NCBI GenBank assembly: GCA_027625915.1
Contig: JANTQA010000072.1
Span: 3,844,001-3,908,000 of the forward strand
Source of the DNA: Anaeramoeba flamelloides
Taxonomy: Eukaryota > Metamonada > Anaeramoebidae
Reading direction: 5' to 3'
DNA length: 64,000 nt
Positions 15,201 through 26,900 of the stretch are shown here, one piece after another. The number at the start of each line of letters is the position of its first letter. Position 1 is the stretch's first letter. Below the pieces are notes generated by a model. It was not told where the DNA came from, did not search any database, and saw nothing but the letters and a program-made list of their open reading frames with translations. The translations under genes and the position numbers were made by a program.

Positions 15201-17901
15201 TAATAATAAAATTTATGTAAAAATTGAATTAATTTCTTTTAAATTGCAAAAACTTTTCAAAACAAGAAACTGGCCATCAAATTACTCATCACGTGGATGG
15301 TTTGTATAGTTTTAAAAACAAGCATATGAATAATAAATCAAAATAATGAAAATTGAATTAATTTTCAATTCAATAAAATAAATCACTTACTTAAGGTTTA
15401 CAATCCTTGAAATTTGAAAAAAGATTATTTTTAAACAAAAAGAAATTTTTACTTTTTGATACTAAGTCTAATTAATTATTGTCTTGTTCTGGACTCATTA
15501 TTTTGATTTTCAAAAAAAAAAAAAAGTAATTACCTAAACTTCTTAAAAGAGTAAACCAAATAATTTTGGGCAACAATTATTAAAACACCTCACTTTTTTT
15601 CAAACAGATGCACAAAAAATATTTTCCTTTTATTAATTTTTTGAAAAAAGTAAAGACTAAAAGTTTTATAAAGTATTTTTAAATTCTTAAAAGGGGTGAT
15701 CCAGGTAGTTTGAGTAACTATTTATAAACTTTTCATTTCGCACTTTTTTTAAAACAGCTGTAACAAAATACTAGAATAATTTTGTTATTTTTTCAAAAAT
15801 TTAAAAAAAAATATTTCCCTTGTTTTTAGTTTCTGAAAAACACTTGAAAAGAGAAAAATGATTGACGACAATTAATTAAAATAAGTAAAACAAAGTTTTT
15901 TTTTTTTTTACAAATCACAGAAACAAGAGAAATTAATTTGTTCAAAATTTATCAATTTAATTTTTTTAAAAAAGTGAAAAATTTTTTTTTTTATTCAATA
16001 TTATTCAAAACAAAAGTCATTTATTTTTCTCATCACACATTAAAACACAATTTCTTAATTTATACCAATTTTTAGTTAAAGAAGGAGAAATGGATGTAAT
16101 GCGTGCCATGGCATATGTTCATGAACAACGTATTTTTGTTGTCTGTGGAGTATCAAATTCAAAAGAATGGAATCAATATAAAAACCATTTTTTAATCGCA
16201 TGTTCAACATTTACACTAACAAATCCAAAGGGCACAGATACGTTTGAAAAATTGATCGATTATGGAGGAGGGAACCCATTTATTGGTGTTTCTGTGCCGG
16301 AAAGTTGGACTGTCAGTGAACAAACTGACACTCCTAAGGGCAAATCTGCATTTGAAATCCAATTGATCGAGGAAGATGATGTTTTAGCATACATCATGAC
16401 GAAGGCATCTACGGGTTTAGAAAAAAATTCAATGTTATTGTATATTTTAATTGAAGAAGCCCTGCAGGAACTTGAATTGTCGGGTTTCAAACTACTAGGG
16501 TATCCAACCTTTATTTTAGGAAAGGAGTTTACTGGCGTTTTTAATTTGAATGGCTGGGTTAAAGGCAACTCACATTTGGATCCATTGGCAGAAATATTAC
16601 CAGGGTATTTTGGCACTGCAATTATTTCTGGCAAGGTGAACCATAAGTTGGTGGAAGCAAGGCTTGGCTTTAGAATTTTAGGCAAAACAGCATTTACGGT
16701 GTATTTGATTTCTGTGCCCAAAGAGTCTGATTATTCCCTATGGTCCAGATCTAAACGTGCATTTGAATTTACGTGTGCGTTTCTATTTGAAAAATTGAAA
16801 AATAAAAAGGGAAGAAAGATTACTAATATTAAAAACATTAATGGGCAAATTGATTTGATTCAGTTTGGATTGAAGAAATTGAATTGGAAAATTCAATCAG
16901 AGTATAACGTAATGAGTGATCGTGATCCTCGTAGATTCAATTCTGATCGGATCATTGATGGCCCCACATGGGTTGAAGATTCGAAATCAAAGGTCTGCAT
17001 GAATTGCAAATCGTTATTTACCGTCACTCGGAGACGTCACCATTGTAGAAATTGTGGGCTATTATTCTGTAAGGCATGCTCATCGCAGAAGAGGCAAATA
17101 CCTAAATTTGGATTCGTTTCTTTAGTTAGGGTATGCGACAATTGTGCCGAGCTCTTAAACAATCAAAAGCAATCCTTACAATTGGAAACTAGTAAAAAAA
17201 AACGAAAAATTAATCATGTTTGGTCGAATTGGAAAACAGAATCCTTCATTGAAGTCAAAGTTTGGGAAAATGGCAATATTGAAAATGCCAAATATTTGAT
17301 TTATACTTTAAAAAAAGTTGATCAAGTAAATAACCAATTTACAATTAGAGTCGAAGATAAATATACACATAAGGGGAAAACAATAACTTTGGATTCAGAC
17401 GAAAATATTTATATGTTTGATAATCTTGGTATTTCTCAAACTGTGCATGTAGGTGACCAAGTTTTGAAAATTTATGACGAATGGTTTAAGACAACAGTTT
17501 GGACAACAACATCACAGGGCCTAAAGCCCATCGTGAAAACTAATTGGATGGTCGACGGTGTATTATTTCCAGTGAGGACAATTGCTCGAAACGAAAAAAC
17601 GCTTGAATATTCTGAAAGATTTGCAGTGAAAATGACAGACGAGGTGAAAATTGGGAAAAAATATTTGCCCTGCATAAAATTCCAAGGATATTCAACAGAC
17701 GAAAAGGGTAAGAAGACTACCTATTCGATTTGGATGTCAGAAGAAATACCTGGTGGTATTGTAAAAGTTTTTAAAAAAAGTAATAACCAATATGAAGAAT
17801 TAGAAGTAATTGATTATAAAGCTGTTCCTAATAAAGGGAAAAAAATAAATAAAAGCCAATTAAAAAATAAGAAAAATTCAAATTCCAAAATAAAAAAATA
17901 A
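12299..17901 (+). CDS. FYVE zinc-finger protein with tandem PsbP/MOG1-like domains
   Basis: Exons 12299-12704 and 16076-17901 join in phase (AFK then VKEGE) to a 743-residue protein. The ATG at 16090 is internal. Residues about 35-190 and 205-370 look like two copies of one fold, each opening with a strand-P-x-W motif (ILPKDWF, VSVPESW) and ending with a strand that precedes FTL-type sequence. I infer a PsbP/MOG1 (DUF1795-like) fold. Residues 434-492 are a clear FYVE finger: WVEDSKSKVCMNC, RRRHHCRNCG and RVCDNC, with eight zinc-binding cysteine/histidine positions, so PI3P binding on endosomes is likely. Residues about 515-720 form a beta-rich, W/K/T-rich domain with a PGGIVKVF motif, unassigned. 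The tail is K/N-rich. The 3.4-kb intron holds family T elements (13682-14233 and a fragment at 15395). The FYVE call is firm, and the flanking domain calls are inference. Confidence 0.85.
13682..14233. mobile_element. TTAA-flanked foldback element with about 190-bp arms, family T
   Basis: The left arm (13682-13873) and right arm (about 14043-14233) are nearly perfect reverse complements, separated by about 170 bp. The ends read GGTTTACAATCCCTGAAAC and its inverse, each flanked by TTAA (13678-13681, 14234-14237). It has no coding capacity. Arm identity is very high, so it looks young. It lies in the intron of the FYVE gene, so the primary transcript should be able to form a long hairpin. Confidence 0.85.
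14520..14770. other. Strand-asymmetric C-rich tract in FYVE-gene intron
   Basis: About 250 bp that is C- and A-rich on the plus strand and almost free of G, unlike the T- and A-dominated surroundings. It has many CCC and ACCC runs (AACCTAACCCAAACATACCC). I see no ORF, no regular repeat unit and no RNA fold. Its origin is unknown. Confidence 0.4.
15391..15430 (+). repeat. Fragment of family T element end
   Basis: TTAA followed by GGTTTACAATCCTTGAAA and then AAAAAAGATTATT, matching the left end of the element at 13682. The matching right end was not found, so this is probably a decayed or truncated copy. Confidence 0.55.
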
Positions 17902-18867
17902 TTAAAAGTAATTCGTTTTTTATTTTGTGTTTTTTTCTTTTATTATCATTAAGATCTGGTTTTTTCTTTTTTCTTTATTCATCTTTTTTCTTTTTTCTCT
18001 TTTGATTAATTATTCTTTTTAATATAAAAGTCTTATAATTTATTTTTAACATTAAAATAAAAATATTTTTATCATTAATAATTCTGACTTTTGACTTTGC
18101 CTTTTTTATTTGGATTTATCATTCATTCCTTATTTATAAAACATTAAACATATTGAAAAAACATGTTCAAATATTTACAGATGATTATATTGTGATAATA
18201 GAAGGATTGATATCCAGAAATTGATAAAAAATTACAAATAATTTTATAAATTATTCAAGAATTTGGAATGAACCCAAAAATTGATAAAACACTAAAATCA
18301 CACCAATTTATCCAAAATACAATATTTACAAATTTAGTTAGAAAAAGAAAAATATTTTTAAAAAAACTTTAAAAAGGAAAAAGATAGTTTTAAAAAAATA
18401 AAAAAAAATTTTAGTCAATAAAAATTTAGCTAATGGGGTGAAATTACAAATGTTTAAATCAATATATATTAGTAAATTATTCGATGGATTTGTTATATTT
18501 AATCTAACCCAAAAAGATATGTACATAATTAATGTTTGGATAAATAAAAAAGTAATAAAACTTTTGAAAAATAAATCCACATTCTCCAAAAATAATTTAT
18601 AAAACTTATTCAAAACTTGATCAGTTAGAATATCAATTTATAAAATATTTGACCTCAAAAAAAAAATTAGAACTTCTTGGTTTTGTGCGTCTATTAAACT
18701 ATTTAAATTTTCAAAAAAAAAAAGACTATGAAAATTTAAATTGCAAAATATAGAAAAATTTAAATTATTAGATGCGTATCTGAATTAATTTAAATAAAAT
18801 TTACCAATAAAAAATATGTGTGGGTGGAAAAGTCAAGATTATTTTAGAATTTTTGGTATAATAATAA

Positions 18868-19464
18868 TTAGCTATTTCCAATAAAGTGGGTCAAATTTAT
18901 TTAAAAATATATCTTTTAAATTCAATTTTCAAAAATGTTTTTAAATATCGAAAATTATTAACAACGTGTTATGATTTTTGATAATAATTCAATGTGTTTC
19001 TTAATATTGTATTACATCATAAAAGATATGAAATTGGAAGATCTCAATTTTATCTGGTATTTTTTAGGAGTAAAAATTGGTGTTTTATTATTTTCTTTTT
19101 GATTGAAAAAACCTTTTTCATTAACTTGTTTATTCTCAAAGAATTTTCAAATAGAATTGAAAGTATATAACTACAGTTTATTGTTTAAAAAATCATTTGT
19201 ACCCTTTCCATATTTCCAGATTTTTATTGAAATTAGTTGTACATTGTTTTCCGCAAAAAAAGTTTGAATTTTTTTTTTTTCTTCATTTTTTGGAAATATT
19301 TCATCCTACCTATTTTTGAAATAAATACCTTAGACATTTATTCAATCAGTATTAATATTAAACATAATTTGATATATCCAATTGACGAATACTACCTCAA
19401 AAAAAGATCATTTTTTAATGAAATATATAAAAAAAAAATTCCCCACCTCTTTGGAAATACCTTA
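18868..19464. mobile_element. Non-autonomous DNA element family S, copy 1 (about 597 bp)
   Basis: The left end TTAGCTATTTCCAATAAAGT and right end CCCACCTCTTTGGAAATACC are inverted versions of each other. They match the cleaner ends of the copy at 41208-41793. Internal blocks such as TTGTACATTGTTT and AATCAGTATTAATATT are shared. The flanks are TA-rich, consistent with TA target sites. It has no transposase, and the ORF at 19237-19467 inside it is low-complexity. Confidence 0.7.
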
Positions 19465-19804
19465 TAAATAAATAATTATGTTATAGTGTGCAGCCCAATT
19501 CATTTTATTTTTCGGGAATTCATAAAACAATAAAATAAAATAAAAAGGGGGGGGGGAGATCTATAGATTTTACTTGATTCTTTTAAATATTGGAAAAGCT
19601 AATAGCATTTTTTTTTTTTAATTCTTATTTTAGTTAAGGAAGTTTATTAATCCTCTACTCAAAAAAATGAAATCGTAAAACCAATTAAATTTTTTCTTGA
19701 GCTTTTCTTATTTTCTTAAAATAATTCATTAATTTTCATTTTGTTTTTAGAAACAAAATACTTATTGAAACATTATAACAAAAAATATTTAAAATGAAAT
19801 TTTT

Positions 19805-20220
19805 CAACTTTAAGGATCAAGTCATTTTGGACAAAAATATTTTTCTGAAACAAAAAAACAAAAAAATTATAATATAAATGAATGAGTAATAATAATTATA
19901 AACTAAAGAACTTGTAATCTATGATCAATCTTAAATAATCAAAATATAAAATTAGTATATTTTTAGAAAAAATGTTATCGGATCAACACTCAATTTTTAA
20001 TTTGAATGGTTTTTGTATAAAAATTAGAAAACAAATTGTGTTAGTTTGTGAGTGTCAAATTGTAGTTTTTTTAGATCTCAAAGAGTTTTTTTTTTTCCAT
20101 TTTTCAAATGAGTTGTTTTTATTATCAAAAATGTTACATAATTCTTACTTTCTCAAATATAGAGAGGTGCAAAATAACTACAAAGTATATTAAATAAAAT
20201 CCAAAAATTGTGTACTTCAA
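19805..20220 (+). repeat. Dispersed repeat family C, copy 2
   Basis: Same orientation as 6590-7185, with shared blocks ATTTTTAGAAAAAATG-like, ACACTCAATTTTTAATTTG, GTGTTAGTTTGTGAGTGTC-like and GAGAGGTGCAAAATAACTAC. The 73-codon ORF at 19972-20193 lies in it. Since copy 1 has no matching frame, that ORF is probably not a gene. Confidence 0.55.
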
Positions 20221-21470
20221 GAAAACATTTTACATTAAATTGATCAAATTTACCACTTTGGAAATTCAAAATTGAAAAAAATGATTTTTTTAGCCCAAGA
20301 AAATTCTTTTGAATCTTTTTTTAAAATATTATTTTTTGTCAAAAGGATCTAAATAATTTTTTTTTTATTATTTGACTTTTGAAAATAAAAAGAAGAGCAA
20401 TATTATAATACCCTTTTTTGATGGGAAGCCATCCATTGAGTTTGGGGTAAATCAGCAGTAAAGTGTCCGAGCCTTTGATTTGCCTTTAGAAAATTTCAGA
20501 AATTTGCAAAATACAAATATTCTAATTATTATTATAAAAATTGAATGAAAATAAAATTTTATAATTCAATTAAAAAATTGTACACTCAGAAATATTTGAA
20601 AATAAATATTATTTTTTATGGAGACAGCCCATTCTGTGAAGAAAATAGAAAATTAAAGATTAAAAAAATTATTACTATTTATTCAAGATAATCAAAAACA
20701 AATGAAAAATATAGAAGATTTTATTAAAAATAATGAATAATTATTTATCTTATCATTGGTTAACAATAAAGATAATAATGATTCTTTTTAAGAATTTCTA
20801 AACAAAAATTGAGAAATTCAAGAAGTAGTTAATAAGAGTGCCTTAAAGTGCCTAGGTTTTATTGGGTTCAAAAAAATGAAGAAAAAGCAATCTTTTTACT
20901 CAATTCTTTTAAATTCTAGAAAATCTGACTGTAGTCTTCAGGAATTTTTTTCTTTTATCTGTTAAGTGTTCTAGGTTTTTTTTACTTTTTGAAATAAACC
21001 GAAAATTTAAATAAATTTTCAGTTTATTTCAAAAATTAAAAAAAACCTAACGAAAATCTATAGATATATAAAATAAACAAAAATTTAAAAAAAAAACCGA
21101 ATGATTCTAAGAGGAAATTAATTACTGTATTTCTTTCTTCAAAAAACAGATGTGAAATTGTATTTTTAAAGTACATGTTAAGATTTATTTAAATTTGATA
21201 ATCCTGATTGAAAAATAAAGTTATGTCCTTAGTTTGTACTCGTGTGTTTTTGTGTTATTACTTAGAAAATCTTCAAAATGATAATAAATTAGATCACTCA
21301 AACAATCACATAACTTTAATAGAGCTTCCAAACAATTTCCAAACCTTTTATACACTTGAAAAGGGTGGGTAGATTATATAAAAGTTGATCTAACTTTTGT
21401 CTAGTTTTTGTTTGTATCTTTATCATTTTCTTTCATTTTTTGTTTTTTCAAGTTTAAAAGCATTTTTGGA

Positions 21471-23920
21471 ATGAGTAAAAAGAAAGTTTCTTTTTTTTAT
21501 CACCCTGATATTGGTAACTATCACTTTTCAATTGGGCACCCAAGGAAACCACACCGAATAAGAATGGCACACGAATTGATAAAAGCTTATGGGCTTCTGA
21601 ATAAAATGCAAGTCTTTCGTCCAAAAATTGAGCAGTTTGGTGCCAGTGATCTGCAAAAATTCCATTCAGAAGAGTATATCCAGTTTTTAAAAATAGTTAC
21701 ACCTGACACACAAGATCAATACAAAAGGCAAATGACAAGTTTTAATCTAGGTCAAGACTCACCAGTCTTTATAGGACTGTTCGATTACTGTAAGATCGCC
21801 GTTACTGGTACCCTTGAGGCAGCTACGCAACTGAATTTAGGAAAATCAGATATTGCAATCAATTGGGCTGGTTTGTTATTCTTTTACACACTTTAAAATT
21901 CAACAATTTTTCAAAGAACCAATCAAAAAAAATAGCTGTTCAAAAAAAAAAAAAAAAAAAAAATGTTTAAGAAAAACATTAACGATTCTTTTTTAATTTA
22001 TTGAACCGACTCTTGTTGTCCGTGTTTTTACAATTCCCTTGGTTCTTTAAGGTTTTGTATTAGTTTTGGCAATCTGAAAAGAAATATTCAAATGTATTAA
22101 ACATTTATTTTTTCAAAATACCAGAACCAAGCAGATCCTCACAAATCTTGAGATCTAATGTGTGTTTAAGATAATCCTGTTTGAGGTGTTAATCAATCTT
22201 TTTTATTTTGATCTTCAAGATATAAACAAAGTTTCCAAAGATCCTTTTTAATTTATCGTAATATTATTCTTGTTGATCGGTTTATTCATAAAAACAAATT
22301 AAAAATTCAAAATATCGTGCTTGAGTATTTAAGCATACCTCAAATTTGGCACAACGCGAAGAAAAGTAAACCTAAATTTTGAACAATTAAAATACAAAGA
22401 TCTTTTGTTGTTAGCGACAAAACCAATAAAATTGTTGTTTTCATTAAATAATTCAAAACCCTCACAACAAAAATACCCGTTTTTGAACATGTTATTCATT
22501 TTATTTTCCACAACTTTTCTTTTGAATTGCTCATTCTTGTTTTTTGTTTTTTTCAAAAAATTCTTATTTTTCATTTTTTTATGATCAAATAATAGGTGGT
22601 TTACATCATGCAAAATCTTCAGAAGCTTCAGGCTTTTGCTATGTGAACGATATTGTCTTGGGGATTTTGGAATTATTAAAATACCATGATAGGGTGCTCT
22701 ATATTGACATTGACATTCACCATGGAGATGGTGTTGAGGAGGCTTTTTATACAACCGATCGAGTAATGACTTGTAGCTTCCATAAATATGGCGATGGGTT
22801 TTTTCCTGGAACAGGTTTGCATGTTTTTTTTTTATTGAATTTTCATCCGACTACCCAATTCTTTGTTCGTTTTGTACATTTAAAACATTTGAAAAATTTC
22901 TATTGAATTTACAGACATTTGGCTTTTAAACTGGAAAAACTTTTCTACTTATCTTCTTTTTTTACTTATTCGCCCAGGTGTTCAACAGTGATAAAATATT
23001 TTTTTTGGTTCCTCACCTTAATTAATTTTCGAAAATTACACTGGATTTTCTTGAGATAATTTGAAGTAAAAATTATTCAAAATAAATTGACCATTTTCAC
23101 GAGAAGACAGAGGTTTTAAAATCCAGCCACATTAACTAAATAAATGGCCACCAATAATAGACACCATAGTCTAATAACAATCTAGTACCTAAGGTCAAAA
23201 TTATCTCTAAAAAAAAATCATTTTTTTAGAATTGATTTTTATTTCCACTTTTACAAATGAACTTTTTAAATAAATACCATCAAGAAAAAATCGAGATAGT
23301 TGTTTTTATTTGTTGAGAGAAAGGAGTAATTAAAGAAAATTTATCATATATATATATATATATATATATTTAAGTTGAAAGGTTGCCTTTCAAGAATTTA
23401 AGAAATCAACTAAAGAGATAAATGTGCACCTTCATGAAGATTTTTTTCAATTCATAAAAAAAAATCGAAACAAATACAATTTTTTAAAATATAACAAAGT
23501 CTGATAAAAAACACAAAAGAATACATTTTTTTTATCAATTTCAATTGATTATGAATCACATTCAAACACACTTTTAATGTACCTTTCATTCTTTTATTTT
23601 TCAAATGATATTTTTTTATTTTATTATTAATTTATCTGAAAACAAACCAAAAACAAAAAAGAGAAAGTTGATTATTTTTTTCCCTTTTCACTTAATATTA
23701 CTGTTTAATATTTGAAAACAACCAATAAATATCCAAATTGAAATATTGATTATATTTTCAAAAGAGTCTCAGTACTCTACCAATTGAATGATTACCAAAC
23801 CAAAATTCAATGATTAAAAATTGAATTATCTCAATTGGAAAATATTTTTATGAGTTAATCTGTGAACCAACTCTCTGTGACTCAAACAATTCTTATTTAT
23901 TAAAACGATCCTTTCAATAA

Positions 23921-23955
<35 letters not shown>

Positions 23956-26900
23956 ATAATGTAAATTTTGTGTTGAGAACCTTCTTCTTTTTTACTTCAC
24001 TTTACTTTTGAGAATGATCTTGGTTTTTCTTTGAAAATGAAAAAAATAACAAAACAATAAAGACCTCTCCTCAATTACTTTTATGATCGAACATTCTCTG
24101 TTTAAGTGTTGATTATTGTTTAACCAAACCCATTCTATACGATCAAACTTTTAAAGTTGACACTTAATTTTTCTATCAAAGAATAAAATCTAGAAATTTT
24201 CTAAAAAAAATTAAGATTTTCATTTTTCTTGATAATTTTTTTTTGGAATTTTAATTTTGAAGTTTGATCTCAAGATTTTTTTGCCAGATAATCCAAATAA
24301 TTATCAGAAACATTTAAAAATGACAGTTTTTTAGAGTATTATGTGTTTGAAAACTGCCATCCTCTCGTGAAAATGGTCAATCGTTTATTGAAGATTTTTC
24401 ATCCATAAATTAATTAAGTTTTGATTTTCATTTTGGTGTACTGAATATATAGTTTACAAAACGTTATAAATATTAAAATCAAATAATTTCAAGTTATCTA
24501 TTTCCCTTTTAATATTTTGATTGTCTTTTTTTTGGAAAATTTTAATTAGTTTGTAATATGCTCAAAACCAAGAACTCCTAATTTATCTTTGATTTAATAT
24601 TTGATTTAATATTTTCTTTGAATATTTCCGGGTTTTTGAATATTTCCTGGTTTTGGGTTTAACAGTAAATTGAAATTCCAACTTGTTCTAATTTTACTTC
24701 AGTTTTATAAATTATCCTTGGGGAATGTGGATTTATTTTTAAAAATTTTGTGACTTTTTTATTTATCCAAACATCAATCGAATTGAAATCTTTTTGATTA
24801 ATATTAAATAAATTTTATTACATTTAATTTTAGAGTGGAAATTTTTTTGTGAAAAAATGAGATTTTCTTGAGTTCGGACCAAAGATCATTAATATCTAAT
24901 TTTTTCACTAATTAAAATAGTTTTAGCAAATTTAACAATTATTTCTGAAAATATCGTTGCCAACTCAAAAAATAAGGATTTGATTTGAATTTATCACAAA
25001 AAAACTAAACAATAAAGAACCTATTACTACAATATGTCTAGATATATCTATATATATATATATATATCCCTTAGAATCTCAAATAACCTAATTGACTTTG
25101 AAATACAATTTGTAATTTGAATTGTTATGAAAAGATTCTAACATATAGAATTAAAAAAGAATTATCATGAAAATTATAAAGAAAAAGAAAACGAAAAAAA
25201 TATCAAGTTTAAAAAAGAAAATGAGATCAAAAGGAAAAAAAAATTACAACAATTAAACAACTACCCTCAAAATCAGCATTAATGACTAACTATCAAACCA
25301 AACTAAATGAACCAAAAGTATCGTGGCTAGGATTTTGGGTATTTTGAATTCAACAATAATGTTGTTTGTTTTTGATTTTTTGCCAATTGCTTCTTATAAA
25401 ACCTCTCTTTTTACCTTTTTATTCTTTTTCTTTTATCAATTTTTTTAATGATTCATTAAAATTGTATTAAATAATTTACAACTTTTTTTAATGATTATCA
25501 GGAATTTGTTGGTGATTTTTTAAAGATTTTCAGAAATATTTAATATTGTAAGTAAATAAAAAAAAAAAATTGTGCTAATAAGCTTCTGGGTGAAAAGACA
25601 ATTTGATCACGTGCTTATGTTTTGATTTGGAAATAATCACTTAGTTATAATCCGAGTCAGACCCGGAACAACAAAAAAATATATATTTGTTCGGAGTGAT
25701 ATGAGATGAATATGAGGAGTTCGAAGAACGGAAATTGATATCCTCTTAGCACTACCGCAATATCATTATTTTGAGTCTAGAAGGCGATCCAAAATGAAGA
25801 ATTATAACAGGCGGATTTTAGAACAAATTAAGCCATCTGAGATGCTATTGATTTTTTTCAAATCATGATCTAACTCAAAACAATAAAGAACAAACAAATC
25901 ACAAATAAAAGCAAATTTGTTATTTTTCAATGATACCTTGAATAACTTGTTCTTCAAAGGATCTTTATCTATCAATTGACTTTATTGAAAACATTAAAGT
26001 TAAATATTAAATTAGTTCTATTGAAGACAAAAATTGGTTTAAAATCCCAAGAGATAAACTAAATATTCCAACTTTTCAATGGAATCTAAACTAATATTAA
26101 AAATTTCCCACACAGATAAAACTGTCCAAACAATCACAATAATACAATTTCATTCATATAGGAAATAATTCTCATTTTTTGTAGAATATGATAATCATTT
26201 TTTCATCTTTTTTGTTTTTTGTTTTCATTTCATTTTTTGAATGATATAACTTTTTTCGTTCGATCAAAATTTTTTTTCAAAAAGTTGATATTAGGTTAAA
26301 GTTGACTTGTTTAAAATAGAAGAACTCAAATAAATTTTTTTAATGGTATCTAAACTTATGATCAATCTATATTCCTAATAGAATTTTAACAAATTTATCA
26401 ATATATTTTTTCGTTTTGCTCTCTCCAAAATTTTTAACACACAGTTTAATTTATTAGTATTGGTAATTATATTTATTTTTTGTTTTTGTGAGTATGCTAA
26501 TTTATAAACAATTGTTAACATTTCAATTATTGAATGGTTCTAATTTGGTATTTCTTCTAGAATTGATTAAATAAGATTTTTTTTTTCAAAAATTGAATTT
26601 TGGTGTGTTAAAAATTTTGAATTGGTGTTTATATCCCATATTTATTCCACTTTTGTCAAGAAAATACCAAAAACTATCAAACATAAAATCCTGTATATTC
26701 CAAGTATTCTTAACAATGGCTACTTTTGAAAATTCCTTTATAATTTCTTGACTTTGAAATAGTAAAAAAAAAAATTGTTTTTATCTTTTTTTTCAAAAAT
26801 TTGTAAATCTGGTTTATTCTTATTTTGAAAACATTTAAAAATGGTCTCTTATCTCTTTTCCAAAGAAAAAAATAGACCATAAACTTTTATTTTTATTTGT

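Larger units (their letters stand above)
17902..21470. other. Intergenic region between FYVE gene and HDAC gene
   Basis: About 3.6 kb. It holds an element of family S (18868-19464), a run of about ten G at 19547-19556, repeat family C copy 2 (19805-20220) and a small GC-elevated island at about 20415-20485. On the minus strand that island reads protein-like for about 25 residues (ANQRLGHFTADLPQTQW), probably a decayed fragment. No gene is supported. Confidence 0.6.

Noticed and set aside
16260-16721. 153-codon minus-strand ORF
   Set aside because: Antisense shadow of the second exon of the FYVE gene.
22329-22754. 141-codon minus-strand ORF
   Set aside because: It overlaps HDAC exon 2 antisense, and the sense strand carries the catalytic motif.
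25610-25870. tRNA or spliceosomal RNA gene in the GC-elevated island
   Set aside because: There are no box A/B pair, cloverleaf or known snRNA motifs; short protein-like frames fit better.
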